A DNA stretch of 64,000 bases from Rhynchospora pubera (GCA_028095005.1 CM051459.1:198377902-198441901), one strand, 5' to 3'. Counted from the first letter of the stretch, positions 46,500 through 60,511 are shown. Made by a program: numbers and translations. Notes: generated by a model from the letters alone, not told the origin.

Positions 46500-46668
46500 A
46501 CACATATTCTGTAAGCACACGTGCTTTCTCATTTGCTACAAGCAAAAAAACAAGTGCTTACTAGTTACTGGGATGCCGATACATTCACCTGGCACCACAA
46601 AGCTGGGGACAACTAGTGTGACAGTGAATGAGAGACGTTAAATATACATCTCTACAGTACCATCATCA
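46500..46668 (-). pseudogene. Duplicated 3' end of the F-box gene
   Basis: About 170 bp closely match 47687-47838, the last two dozen codons and 3' UTR start of the F-box/DUF295 gene (shared ACATTCACCTGGCACCACAA and GTGACAGTGAATGAGAGA). Small indels break the frame. It lies 1.2 kb downstream in the same orientation, so it is probably what remains of a tandem copy. Confidence 0.85.
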
Positions 46669-47089
46669 AAACCTGAACCCTTGAGTCATTTTATTGAGTC
46701 AAAATATTCTGCAATTATTAATTTATTATTCAGGAAAATATTAATTTAGGAAACTGTTAAACTTACATTCTGCAATTGTTATTTACTCGTTCACATTTCA
46801 AAACCAAATCTTGGTACCAACAACCAACTTATTAGATTAGAGCTTGGAAATTGAAAAACTGTCCCGTAGTTTGAATCCAACCTATACTAGCGTAAATTGT
46901 GAACTTGCAGTTGAAATTGAATAGAAAATCAGGAGTAATGTTTTAAATATTAGAAACTGTAAGGACCAAACATATATATAATACTTTAAAAATAAAACCA
47001 AATTGAACAAATGATAATTCAAACTTGAGTTTCATTTAACCTAGCTACAGAGACGTTGCCAATATTTTTTTGCATAGAGTATTAATTAA
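46669..47089. other. Spacer, no gene seen
   Basis: AT-rich sequence between the F-box fragment and the MITE remnant. Nothing supported. Confidence 0.35.
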
Positions 47090-47225
47090 GGCCCTGAACA
47101 GAATATATATATATTTTTTAATATGAGATCATTTCATTAGAAATTTCCTGATCAAAATGAACTGATTTGGTAACATTTTGTTAAAATTTATATGTTATTA
47201 GATCCAACAAAATTCTGAAAGATTA
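47090..47225. mobile_element. Truncated Tourist-like MITE, family 1 remnant
   Basis: Starts GGCCCTGAACAGAAT after TAA, and has the internal CTGATCAAAATGAACTGATT and TTGGTAACATTTTGTTA stretches of the family at 9932 and 26268. The right terminal repeat is not recognisable. Confidence 0.55.
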
Positions 47226-47745
47226 ATGGTGGTTATTTTACCCTTATGAGTTATGTCTAGGACTCTGGGCCGGGGGTTCTCGCGTGTGGGGCCCATATTT
47301 AGTTATATTAATTGAAGACTATATATTGAATTAACTGTTTTCACTCAAATAAAATATTAATAAAATCAGGGGCCCCACATCTACGACTCTGATTACATCA
47401 CCTTATATAAGCTTGAGGCTCTTCATCAGTTTTTAGTTCTAGTAAAAATATAATTGATCCGAGGTGAGAAGCATTGGCTGCAAGCTGAGAATGATGTATT
47501 AATAATTTTGAAATGTAGGATAGCAATCATAGCATATGCCAAAATGGGAATATTAAGTGTTTTTTTTTTTTTTGAGTAAAAGCAGCCTGATATTAAAGTT
47601 ATTCTTGTTAAAATTACAGTTCAGTCTACATTTCAAAAGCTTATGGTAACATTTCGAACTCCAATTCCAATCTTACAAAAATGCACATATTCTTTATGTG
47701 CTTTCTCATTTGTTACAAGCAAAAAACATGTGCTTACTAGGAGGC

Positions 47746-49299
47746 CTATACATTCACCTGGCACCACAAAGATGGAGACAACCAGTGTGACAGTGAATGA
47801 GAGATGTTAAACATCTCTACAGTACCATCTTCCAAACAGAACACCCCATTATCATTTTGAAATTGGGACTCGCATTCGCAGTATCCATTATTGAAGTCTT
47901 CTGTAAAATAAATGCAATTTGGTCTGCATCCAGGAATATCTACTGCAGAAACTGATACTGATGCATTCTGACCGAGGAACACGCATTGCTCTCCCAATCC
48001 ATGAATCATATTCCAGGTCTCATTACATTCATCAAATTCAAAGAGCTCAAAGCAAAGTGTTTTTGCTCCTTCTAAGTCAGAAATGTGCTCTCCAAGTCTT
48101 CGAATAGCTAACAGTTTTCCAGAGCTCTCGACAAGGTAATATCTTAGATCATCCAATCCAGTAGATGAAAGTATCCTTGATGGTGATCCATCTCGGTCTC
48201 CTAGCTGGTAATTGGGTCCACGAACATAACGAGCCATGCAATTCGACCCATCAAAGTCCACTATCACTACTTCCTGCCCGCTGTTAATTGCGAATAACTT
48301 TCCTTTGAAATATAGAAGATCTTGCAAAAACCTACAAGTACCATAATAGGAGGGATCAGGATCTCTCACTTTTATAGGAGTCCAATCTTTATCCCCTAAT
48401 CGACAGACAAATAGTTCATTAAAGCTTGACATGATAGCAGCAAATCCAAAGCCAGTAGTTGAGAACGGGTTCCCCAAAACAGCAAACTTGGTCAAAATCG
48501 ACAATCTAATGTAAGGATCACGAAAGAAGTCAGCAGGTTGGTTCCTTATAAGAACTTCAATTTCTGTTGCAGCATATGATGGGTATGGGAGTTCAATCTC
48601 TTTTCCAGTCAGAGGGTTAATAATGCTTAGATTCAAATTCCCATCATCAACGCAGACCCAGCCATTGGAGGATCCATGAACAAGTTTGTCATGAAACTTA
48701 GGTAAATTGAATTCGTAAGTCTTAGAGCCATCGATCTCGTAAAATGCACATGTCTTTGTCATATTATTGTATGGGAGCAGAAGAAAGATGGAGTTTTGTT
48801 TAAACGAGCCGTGCACTTCCTTTGTAATACGGTACCAGTCCCGACAGGCACCTGCAGCCTTGCGGTGATACGGGTAGAACCGTAATTTCTTAACAAGTAA
48901 ACGGATGACGTCATCCGGCATGTTCGACCAATCGCGGTTCCTTTACAGGAGATATGTTTAATTAAATTAAATTCACATATTTTTAAACATGTATTATGGA
49001 TATGATTCCATCTATTAATGGTTTACAAAGGTACTCATCAGAATTTATTAAGATTCTCATTGATAAATAGTAAGGTATCTCCGATTTAGGTTATATAACA
49101 AATTGACTGATACAAGGCACAAAGCCAAAGAAGCCGAAGAGGATCCATTAATTAAACCTTTCATTGCTCGAAAAAAAATCATAAATGAATATACCACGCC
49201 ATAGTTCTATAGTTCGCAACATTGTGAAGTTGAAAACAAAAATGCAACAAACAAAGATTATCAAGAAGGGAAGAATCTTTACCTAAGACAATGGTCCAT
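47746..49299 (-). CDS. F-box protein with DUF295 (SKIP23-like group)
   Basis: Two exons: a 17-nt first exon 49299-49283 (MDHCLR, donor GTAAAG) and 48940-47746, total 1,212 nt (403 aa). The main frame begins after a TAA just upstream of the AAAG acceptor. Adding the tiny exon restores the usual family opening RDWSNMPDDVIRLLVKKL, an F-box (about 8-45). The C-terminal DUF295 signature is clear: CVFLGQNASVSVSAVDIPG then CIYFTEDF. A beta-rich middle section fits the family. F-box proteins select substrates for SCF ubiquitin ligases; the target is unknown. The 3' end has a duplicated fragment at 46500-46668. The tiny first exon is inferred, and a start at the internal ATG (48921) would remove the beginning of the F-box. 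Confidence 0.85.
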
Positions 49300-50175
49300 A
49301 TCAACGCACAATTCTAAACAAGGGGAGGGATGAGAAATCCGGGAACGTACTATAACAACTTTTATTTCCGCTTAAAAATTAGCTTCAATTTTATTTCCGT
49401 CGATTTAATGCCTGTTTTGCCAGAATCGCACAAGTGCGACGCCTAAAATATAAAGTCTGTATGGAAAGCACCGAAGTACTATTTGTTGACCGAATTAACA
49501 TAATTATATAAAGCAGTTTTTTTCATAATAAAGCAAGTACTAGGTAAGAGTCAATTTTCTGAGTACATCGCCGAATATTTTATTTAGAATATAAAAAATA
49601 CTCCAGCATACCTCGCTAAATTTGACATTTTGACTTTTCACTTTATTATAAGATGAGGTCCCTGAGCCTCATTTTTGCCTAAAAAAAAATACTCATTCAT
49701 ACCTTTTGTTGGAATACTGCGTACTGTTTTTCTCAATCTATTTGTGCCATTATTATTTTAAGTTGTTTCCTTTTTTATTTTATTTAAAGTTTTGTGTTTA
49801 TTGTTAGATTTGGCATTAAGAGGTGCAATTAATACTTAGAAAGTTTTGAACTGGTAATTTTGTAACGGGTTTATTGAAGATAAGCAACGTATTTGTAAGA
49901 ATTATTGTACATTATACATTTATAAAAAGAGTTTTAAGCATTTAATAATTTAATTTATTATTTAAGGCAGGTAATAAATTTTCTGAGTTCCTTTATAATT
50001 TTATATAACCACACAACAATTATAATTTCAGGGGCATACTTTGTAAATTGTTGTTATCATTTTGGTAATAATAAATAACACATACAATTGTACATACATA
50101 AGTAATAATAGGAAAGAACTTTATAAATTTGGTAGTCATTATCTAGAAAAAAAAGCCCAAATAATTAATGAGGGC
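49300..50175. other. F-box promoter side and AT-rich spacer
   Basis: No supported gene. It ends at the left target copy (TTTAT) of the large retrotransposon. Confidence 0.4.
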
Positions 50176-50180
50176 TTTAT

Positions 50181-53100
50181 TGTCACACCCCAGACAGAGG
50201 GTGCCGACAGCCGCCGTGAGTGTGCAGCTACTCCGCACACACACAAGGCTTTCTTTAGTTCACTACCATATAAAATTAAATAATAAATGCATGGACCTGA
50301 AAGCAAACTATATAAACATTTAGAAGGATAGAAAATTACCAAGACTATCATTTTATACATTCATTTCAGATAAAAAAAAATACATGTAATCACATATACA
50401 TAAACATTCTAAAACAAATGCAGCAATGCAAATTTATATTTGACATGAAAGTCTCAGATTAAAATTAAAGTAAAACCAATAATACAATCATATTAAAACA
50501 CGTGGTCCAGATTTACAAAAGCACACACACATTTTATTTAAGTATGCTTACAACTTACAAATAATATTCTTAAGTAAGAGCAACAAGGTCGTTATAAAAT
50601 TTTATGCCATTAAGACCAAGTGAAAACAATCACATATATATACAATACCAAAGATGCTAATGTGTTTAGAATTTAAACACAATGTACATTCAAGAAATAA
50701 AATGCAAGTCGGTATTTAATTTAGACATGAAAACTTGTTGATCAGTATTGAGATAAAGCTAATGGAAGTTCAAATTTACATGGGCACACGCTACTATACA
50801 ATCATAGTAAGAACGTTGGTATCTGCTTTGGTTTTAAACATAAAGTAACATATAATATATATAGCACATAATTTAAGATTTGACAAAAGGTACCTTAAAC
50901 ATGAAAGTTACATGTAGCTAGAAACTAACACAGAGTATCATTTTCAAATATGCATTTTAGAGATATACGATTACATAAACATTTTGAAGAAAGTGCAAGT
51001 ACAAATGTTTATATTTGACATAAAGTTTCCGACTAAAACTAAACAAACAGCATGCAAAATATATACTCTATATTTACAAAAGCATATGTACTTAATATAC
51101 ATACATGTAGATACACTATATGAGTATGAGCTGAATTGAAATGAAAGTACAACGCAAATCCTTTTTATATATAACTTTAAAACATGAAGACTATGTGCCA
51201 ATATTTCCATGCAAAGGCTAACAAGACCATTATAAAATTTATTACATTTAAATATACAAGTGTATACGGTCACACTTACATACACTATTAAAAGTGCCAA
51301 AGTGTTTAAAATTCTAACACAAGATTTACATGTATATATTCAAAGAAATGAAAGCAAGTAGGAATATAATTTAAACATGGAGATGCTGATCAATATATAT
51401 ATAGAAGTAATTACTAAGGAAAAGTCAGATTTACAAGCACAAGTTAACTGCTCAATCATCACCAAAATACAAATATTTGTTTAGTAAACATAAGTTAACA
51501 AATAATATACGATGTACAATCTAATTGGACCATCATCCCAAAATTTATGTAGTCAAATAATAACAATTACTAATATACAAGTTGGTTCAGGAAATGAAAT
51601 ATGCAATACTTAGAGATCACATGATGCTCACCAAGTTACAAACAATTGGCTTACTTCTTCTCATATGTGAACTCGCTCGCTAACCCTGGAACCCACAAAG
51701 TGGAGAATGAGATAAATAAAACTTTATCTCAGTACGGTATTTAGTTCCAGCCACTTGAATTTTAATATCAAGTCCAAAAACTAATTACGTTACTGAGTCA
51801 AATACAATAATAGATTATTTAGGAAATTATTTAAATTTCATCTCAGCAAACAAAGCAATAACAGTTTAAGTCACTTAATGCAATATGAAAGATGAGTTCA
51901 GCAACAATTCCATGGCAATTCAGATTTTAAACAAATCTAACAAATGCTGACTCAAATGTTTGGACATTCTAGTAATATGCAGGTCTGGTTCCATCGATCA
52001 ATTCAAGTCAATAATGCTGCGAGCCACCTCCTCTCGAGGGCTACCGACAGCCAAATAATTCACAATCAATTCAGTCAAAGAAATACTCCAATTGTACATG
52101 CATGCTGGGAACACTCACCCTCTGGACCATTCTAGACTGGACCTTTAGAGTCCCGGTACATAAGCGCTTATTACACGGTGCTTGGTAGGATGGTTCATGA
52201 CGCCACCTCCAAACATTACGAGTGTCTATCTCAACCACACAAGCTGTACTACTTATCACATTCGGAACACATTTCAATGAAATACCATTCAACATGCCAC
52301 TTAAATCATGCATCATTTATATTTAAACAAATTTTCATGAATGCAACAATTAATGAATACAACATGCAAGCTGCTAATTAAGTCTCTATATCTATATATA
52401 ATAAAAAGATAAATTAAAACTCAAGTGGAATCCGTACCTGAAATCGAAATAAAAGTAGCAGCAAAAATTGAGACAAGATAATCCTAATGACCCTTGATCG
52501 TATCGGCTGCCCTCGGCTCCGATACACAATCGGCCGACTCTAATTGCAATAAAAAAATACTAAGTTGCAACACTAACTCATACTAAAAAGATTTAAATCA
52601 AACAATCAAATAACCAATAAGATAGCTCAGTGGTCTATTTTAAAATAGCTTACTAAAGTTTCTTCTAGTATCATTGAATTTCGTTTAAATGTTTGGCACT
52701 CAGCTTGTTAGATAACTTTGTTAGGCTTAAGTACTTGGTTCCCTGGATAACATGCAACCCCAGTACCAAGGGCCAACAAGTACCAAGTAATACCATCCTT
52801 CATTTAATTCTAGCTTCTATCTAATTTAACCAAATAGGGTCTGGTTTTGGTATTTATTCACCATTGTCTTTAATTTGCAACTATCACTAACCATATCTAA
52901 ACAATATTCAATTCTGCTTTGGTCATTATTTACTAAAGTCCAAATAATTAAATTTTTTTATAAATATATTTAATCAGTAAAACCAAGAAAGGAAATCAAA
53001 ATTTCAGCAACCAAAGTTGAACTCAGTTCCAACCTACTTTTCTAAATTAGTTCCATACTTTTACAAAATAAAATTGACACATTTATTCACGAGGTCGGTT

Positions 53101-54087
53101 AAATTTAATTATAATATTTTTGGCATATTGAAAGATGGAGTTTAACATCTTAATCACTAGTTTAGAACAGAATCGAAATTCACTAATGAAAATGTTACAA
53201 GGTACCTCAAAGTTCATTAGAAGTACTTGAACTCGGTTCACCTTGAAGAAATGCTTTTCATTTTAACAAAATAAACCAAATTCAAAAATATAATTTCTAT
53301 TTAAAACAGAATCAATTTCAGAAATGGTAAAAGAAGTTAATAGAAAAATCCAAAGTTTATCAGAGACGCTAGAATTGACTCAAGTTTCCAAGTCAGAACC
53401 CGACAGCAACTAAATATGATCCACATTCCCTAACTTATTTAGTTTCCAATCCTCAAATCTAAGAAACAACAATTTTCACAAAACAGCCCACAGATCTAAA
53501 CAAGCAAGGGAACTAGATTTAGCAAGGGGATTACCGAACAGAGGGAAAAAGGAAGAAGACCACGCCAGCCAACACTCCGCTGACTCTCGTTATGACCACC
53601 ATCGCCCTCACCTGCGGCATGACTTAGCCACCACCTCAAGTCTCTCTCCTCTGCCGTCTTCACCCCATTCATTTGCTTCCACTGTTAAACTCTCTCTCCT
53701 CTTGGATGGATTTTGTAGCGATTTCAAGAACAAACTGGGGGTACAAGAGGGGTTCGGACATGAAAAATAAGGAATAAGTGGAGGCGATGGAATCAAGGGT
53801 TTACTAGCTACAAGACAAAAATGAGTAGACTTCTCCAAGAAATAAAGAAATTTGTTTTTTCTACAGACTTGGTGTACAATTTTGAATGAAAGCTAGAGAG
53901 TCATTATGACAAGGAGGTCCCACAAGATATAGAAACAATAAAAACAAAAAATACAAAAATATAGTGGAACTACAATCACTCAAATAACAGTGAGTATAAA
54001 AATGAAATTAAATTATTCACATTTGAATCAAGCAAGTGTACTCAGATTTCAGAATTTTTAACAATAGAAAAATTTCCTAGTATCACA
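50181..54087 (-). repeat. LARD 3' LTR (left copy, 3,907 bp)
   Basis: Equal in length to the right copy with a constant offset of 6,419 bp. I found no base difference in the stretches compared, and every reading frame in one copy recurs unchanged in the other. A GC-richer block (52020-52260 and 53520-53840) stands out from the AT-rich rest. Confidence 0.97.
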
Positions 54088-56599
54088 TCCCTTCCCCCTT
54101 AAAAAAAAATTTCGACCTCGAAATTAATGTAAATAGGAAAAATAAAATAAAAAAAATTTGTCTTCAAGTACTTTAATCTATAGTTCTACTTCAATTTATA
54201 GAAATTAGCAATAAACTAGAACTATTTGGGTCAAATATGAAAGTAAATATGTCTAAGCATTTTTCACGAGTAAACAGATATGGAGTCTATATTGCAAGAA
54301 TAGAGCTCAAGTACTACAAAACTAGAACAGACCAATACCATAGAACTCAATCAGGATAGAAAAGTAGAACTTAATGACTCAATAGGATGCAATCAAACTC
54401 TCTTTTCATTTCTATTTATTTTGAATTTTTTTTATAACCGCCAACAAAAGTTTAATACTTTTTCTTCATATTTATAGTTGTGGAAAAACTCAATTCAGAG
54501 AAAAATTATTTACAATTTTAGCAAGAACCTGGATTGTTATCAACTCATTCTAAGTCTCAATCTCAAAAGCTCAATTACCTTCGAAGCTAACAAAAACTAA
54601 AAATCTCAATTTAACGGCAAACAGACAACCATAGCTTTAGAAATAAACTATTATTGAGGTTGCAATCAATGTAGAAGAAACCTATAACTATCCTTTCTAA
54701 TAAAGTAGAGGATAGAAATATATTAGAAAAATTCTCAAATTGCTAGAACTTATAAAGCGAATCTTTTTTTTTTTAGTCAACAGAATTCAAATGGTTATGC
54801 AAATGACATGGTACAGATTGGTATCAGCTTAGAACTATATAAGAAAGATAGAGACAAAGTTCAAGTAGTAAAATACTTTTCATAGCTAAGTTTGAGATAA
54901 GTATTCAATCTCTGTTTTAAAACTTGACAATACATAATATCTATTAAAACTTAATAGCACATTTGTAGAGAAAAGCTCTTGAAGTCAAATTATGCCAATA
55001 AAAATTTAAACAAGTACTATCATCTCGCATTAACTGAAAAGACCTTGGAACAACTGAACTGACGCCATATAAAAAGAAAATGATTTAAACCACAACTCAA
55101 GCAAAAACTTAGTACTTTCAAATAAAGTTGACAAAACAACATGTTTGCAATTTCAGACTTCTATATACAGCTTCAAACTGAACGAGAAACTAAGCGTACA
55201 ATAATTAAATTTCATCACTGAAGAATCCCTTTTTTTTTTTTTTACATTAAGCTGAAGACCAAAACTTATAAACAAATAGTTATAAGCAAACAGTTCAAGT
55301 GCAAACAAATAATAGATTCATCAACTTAAATTGAAAACAAACAGAATCTAAAACTATTTCTATAAATTTGAAGAGCACCAACAGAATATCTTAAATACTC
55401 TGATTAAAAAAAAATAAAACAAACACTTTGAATTCAAAAGGTCAGCTTGAAAATTTTGGTGTTCATTACAGAAACACCTAGTTTACAAGTACCACCCAAG
55501 AAATATGCAACTACTTTTTCAGTTTGCCACAATTAAGTTAACATTATTTTTCAAATGTGCAGGTCAATACACTTACGTTGTACTACTCATAATATTATCA
55601 TATTTAAAAGCTTTAAATTCTTATAGCTAGTAACATTTTGAAAGGTCTGGTCCATTTCTTATCCTTTAGAAAGCACGGTAATATCAAAATTACTCTTGAC
55701 TGCCTTGATGATCAGTCAAGGAAGAAAAGGTAATTCTTGTATTATTGAGATTCAATTAACAAGTCAGGTGATCAGTCAGCTTGCTTGATCCTTGTGCCAA
55801 CAAAAGATAAGAAGATCTTTACTCAAATAAATACCAAAAGTTTGTGCATACTATAGTAAATTTAGAAATCCTTATCATTTCAACCATGCATCAATATAAA
55901 ACAAAACATGCTCACTATAATAAATGAAATCTCTTAACATGCCATACCAACTTTTGTACACTTATCAAAATCACTTTACATATCAACATTAGAAAATAAA
56001 TTCTATTACTCTAATGCATATAAATCATTTCAACCTATAAAATATATCTTTAAAATTACAACACATATATAGGATAATCAAACAACCATATGCTATATGA
56101 AATGCTTTTCCTGACACCGTTCGTATGTATACTAATTCCACCAAAACTTCTAATTGTTTCCCAAGTTCGGCCAGAAATAAAATATTTATATTCATCCTTT
56201 TCAAGCTACCATAAACAAATGAACCTATTAAATTACGAACATATACATTATAACTTAAAACTATGCAATATAGACACAAATTTTTAAATGAACTATTCAA
56301 CACACACATGAAAAGTCACCAAAGAAAGTTGCTAAGAATCCAATTTGCTTACTAAACAATCACTTTTTGAAGCAATCAATCACCTGATATTTAGACATGA
56401 AACAATCATACAAGCAATTAAGATAGTATATAAAGATTCTGGATATTATCACACTTAATAAGCGAGACAAACATTAATATGCTATCATAAATATTAAGAA
56501 ATCTAACTTATTTACACAAGCAGCCCTTTAGACGTACCCCACTCACGCAATCTATTGGTCTGGTTTGGTTGTTAAACCATTCTCTGATACCATTTTATC
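54088..56599 (-). other. LARD internal domain, non-coding
   Basis: 2,512 bp bounded by the polypurine tract and the primer-binding site. All frames are short and I recognise no capsid, protease, integrase or reverse-transcriptase motif. The longest minus frame (56309-56025, 94 codons) has no family features. Confidence 0.85.
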
Positions 56600-59500
56600 T
56601 GTCACACCCCAGACAGAGGGTGCCGACAGCCGCCGTGAGTGTGCAGCTACTCCGCACACACACAAGGCTTTCTTTAGTTCACTACCATATAAAATTAAAT
56701 AATAAATGCATGGACCTGAAAGCAAACTATATAAACATTTAGAAGGATAGAAAATTACCAAGACTATCATTTTATACATTCATTTCAGATAAAAAAAAAT
56801 ACATGTAATCACATATACATAAACATTCTAAAACAAATGCAGCAATGCAAATTTATATTTGACATGAAAGTCTCAGATTAAAATTAAAGTAAAACCAATA
56901 ATACAATCATATTAAAACACGTGGTCCAGATTTACAAAAGCACACACACATTTTATTTAAGTATGCTTACAACTTACAAATAATATTCTTAAGTAAGAGC
57001 AACAAGGTCGTTATAAAATTTTATGCCATTAAGACCAAGTGAAAACAATCACATATATATACAATACCAAAGATGCTAATGTGTTTAGAATTTAAACACA
57101 ATGTACATTCAAGAAATAAAATGCAAGTCGGTATTTAATTTAGACATGAAAACTTGTTGATCAGTATTGAGATAAAGCTAATGGAAGTTCAAATTTACAT
57201 GGGCACACGCTACTATACAATCATAGTAAGAACGTTGGTATCTGCTTTGGTTTTAAACATAAAGTAACATATAATATATATAGCACATAATTTAAGATTT
57301 GACAAAAGGTACCTTAAACATGAAAGTTACATGTAGCTAGAAACTAACACAGAGTATCATTTTCAAATATGCATTTTAGAGATATACGATTACATAAACA
57401 TTTTGAAGAAAGTGCAAGTACAAATGTTTATATTTGACATAAAGTTTCCGACTAAAACTAAACAAACAGCATGCAAAATATATACTCTATATTTACAAAA
57501 GCATATGTACTTAATATACATACATGTAGATACACTATATGAGTATGAGCTGAATTGAAATGAAAGTACAACGCAAATCCTTTTTATATATAACTTTAAA
57601 ACATGAAGACTATGTGCCAATATTTCCATGCAAAGGCTAACAAGACCATTATAAAATTTATTACATTTAAATATACAAGTGTATACGGTCACACTTACAT
57701 ACACTATTAAAAGTGCCAAAGTGTTTAAAATTCTAACACAAGATTTACATGTATATATTCAAAGAAATGAAAGCAAGTAGGAATATAATTTAAACATGGA
57801 GATGCTGATCAATATATATATAGAAGTAATTACTAAGGAAAAGTCAGATTTACAAGCACAAGTTAACTGCTCAATCATCACCAAAATACAAATATTTGTT
57901 TAGTAAACATAAGTTAACAAATAATATACGATGTACAATCTAATTGGACCATCATCCCAAAATTTATGTAGTCAAATAATAACAATTACTAATATACAAG
58001 TTGGTTCAGGAAATGAAATATGCAATACTTAGAGATCACATGATGCTCACCAAGTTACAAACAATTGGCTTACTTCTTCTCATATGTGAACTCGCTCGCT
58101 AACCCTGGAACCCACAAAGTGGAGAATGAGATAAATAAAACTTTATCTCAGTACGGTATTTAGTTCCAGCCACTTGAATTTTAATATCAAGTCCAAAAAC
58201 TAATTACGTTACTGAGTCAAATACAATAATAGATTATTTAGGAAATTATTTAAATTTCATCTCAGCAAACAAAGCAATAACAGTTTAAGTCACTTAATGC
58301 AATATGAAAGATGAGTTCAGCAACAATTCCATGGCAATTCAGATTTTAAACAAATCTAACAAATGCTGACTCAAATGTTTGGACATTCTAGTAATATGCA
58401 GGTCTGGTTCCATCGATCAATTCAAGTCAATAATGCTGCGAGCCACCTCCTCTCGAGGGCTACCGACAGCCAAATAATTCACAATCAATTCAGTCAAAGA
58501 AATACTCCAATTGTACATGCATGCTGGGAACACTCACCCTCTGGACCATTCTAGACTGGACCTTTAGAGTCCCGGTACATAAGCGCTTATTACACGGTGC
58601 TTGGTAGGATGGTTCATGACGCCACCTCCAAACATTACGAGTGTCTATCTCAACCACACAAGCTGTACTACTTATCACATTCGGAACACATTTCAATGAA
58701 ATACCATTCAACATGCCACTTAAATCATGCATCATTTATATTTAAACAAATTTTCATGAATGCAACAATTAATGAATACAACATGCAAGCTGCTAATTAA
58801 GTCTCTATATCTATATATAATAAAAAGATAAATTAAAACTCAAGTGGAATCCGTACCTGAAATCGAAATAAAAGTAGCAGCAAAAATTGAGACAAGATAA
58901 TCCTAATGACCCTTGATCGTATCGGCTGCCCTCGGCTCCGATACACAATCGGCCGACTCTAATTGCAATAAAAAAATACTAAGTTGCAACACTAACTCAT
59001 ACTAAAAAGATTTAAATCAAACAATCAAATAACCAATAAGATAGCTCAGTGGTCTATTTTAAAATAGCTTACTAAAGTTTCTTCTAGTATCATTGAATTT
59101 CGTTTAAATGTTTGGCACTCAGCTTGTTAGATAACTTTGTTAGGCTTAAGTACTTGGTTCCCTGGATAACATGCAACCCCAGTACCAAGGGCCAACAAGT
59201 ACCAAGTAATACCATCCTTCATTTAATTCTAGCTTCTATCTAATTTAACCAAATAGGGTCTGGTTTTGGTATTTATTCACCATTGTCTTTAATTTGCAAC
59301 TATCACTAACCATATCTAAACAATATTCAATTCTGCTTTGGTCATTATTTACTAAAGTCCAAATAATTAAATTTTTTTATAAATATATTTAATCAGTAAA
59401 ACCAAGAAAGGAAATCAAAATTTCAGCAACCAAAGTTGAACTCAGTTCCAACCTACTTTTCTAAATTAGTTCCATACTTTTACAAAATAAAATTGACACA

Positions 59501-60506
59501 TTTATTCACGAGGTCGGTTAAATTTAATTATAATATTTTTGGCATATTGAAAGATGGAGTTTAACATCTTAATCACTAGTTTAGAACAGAATCGAAATTC
59601 ACTAATGAAAATGTTACAAGGTACCTCAAAGTTCATTAGAAGTACTTGAACTCGGTTCACCTTGAAGAAATGCTTTTCATTTTAACAAAATAAACCAAAT
59701 TCAAAAATATAATTTCTATTTAAAACAGAATCAATTTCAGAAATGGTAAAAGAAGTTAATAGAAAAATCCAAAGTTTATCAGAGACGCTAGAATTGACTC
59801 AAGTTTCCAAGTCAGAACCCGACAGCAACTAAATATGATCCACATTCCCTAACTTATTTAGTTTCCAATCCTCAAATCTAAGAAACAACAATTTTCACAA
59901 AACAGCCCACAGATCTAAACAAGCAAGGGAACTAGATTTAGCAAGGGGATTACCGAACAGAGGGAAAAAGGAAGAAGACCACGCCAGCCAACACTCCGCT
60001 GACTCTCGTTATGACCACCATCGCCCTCACCTGCGGCATGACTTAGCCACCACCTCAAGTCTCTCTCCTCTGCCGTCTTCACCCCATTCATTTGCTTCCA
60101 CTGTTAAACTCTCTCTCCTCTTGGATGGATTTTGTAGCGATTTCAAGAACAAACTGGGGGTACAAGAGGGGTTCGGACATGAAAAATAAGGAATAAGTGG
60201 AGGCGATGGAATCAAGGGTTTACTAGCTACAAGACAAAAATGAGTAGACTTCTCCAAGAAATAAAGAAATTTGTTTTTTCTACAGACTTGGTGTACAATT
60301 TTGAATGAAAGCTAGAGAGTCATTATGACAAGGAGGTCCCACAAGATATAGAAACAATAAAAACAAAAAATACAAAAATATAGTGGAACTACAATCACTC
60401 AAATAACAGTGAGTATAAAAATGAAATTAAATTATTCACATTTGAATCAAGCAAGTGTACTCAGATTTCAGAATTTTTAACAATAGAAAAATTTCCTAGT
60501 ATCACA
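56600..60506 (-). repeat. LARD 5' LTR (right copy, 3,907 bp)
   Basis: Promoter-bearing LTR of the minus-strand element because it abuts the primer-binding site. Same length and, as far as compared, same sequence as the left copy. Confidence 0.97.
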
Positions 60507-60511
60507 TTTAT

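Larger units (their letters stand above)
50181..60506 (-). mobile_element. LARD-type non-coding LTR retrotransposon (10.3 kb)
   Basis: 10,326 bp with two 3,907-bp direct LTRs and a 2,512-bp interior. Target duplication TTTAT lies at 50176-50180 and 60507-60511. The LTRs begin TGTCACACCCC and end CTAGTATCACA (TG...CA). Minus-strand orientation follows from the primer-binding site TGGTATCAGAGAATGG (56592-56577), seven bases from the right LTR, and the polypurine tract AAGGGGGAAGGGA (54100-54088) against the left LTR. The adjacent TTTCGAGGTCGAAA (54110-54123) and the TGTCACACC start are typical of Del/Tekay chromoviruses. No gag or pol is present, so it must have moved with proteins from another element. 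Confidence 0.95.

Noticed and set aside
50971..51300. 109-codon minus frame present in both LTRs (also 57390-57719)
   Set aside because: No family features, hydrophobic AT-driven composition, inside a non-coding LTR. Its duplication only reflects the LTR pair.
53608..53838. 76-codon minus frame in the LTR (also 60027-60257)
   Set aside because: A less AT-rich island that could be a leader or a captured fragment, but I recognise no domain and no splice partners.
50181..60506. Segmental duplication of 3.9 kb
   Set aside because: TG...CA ends, a TTTAT target duplication, a primer-binding site and a polypurine tract show it is an LTR pair instead.
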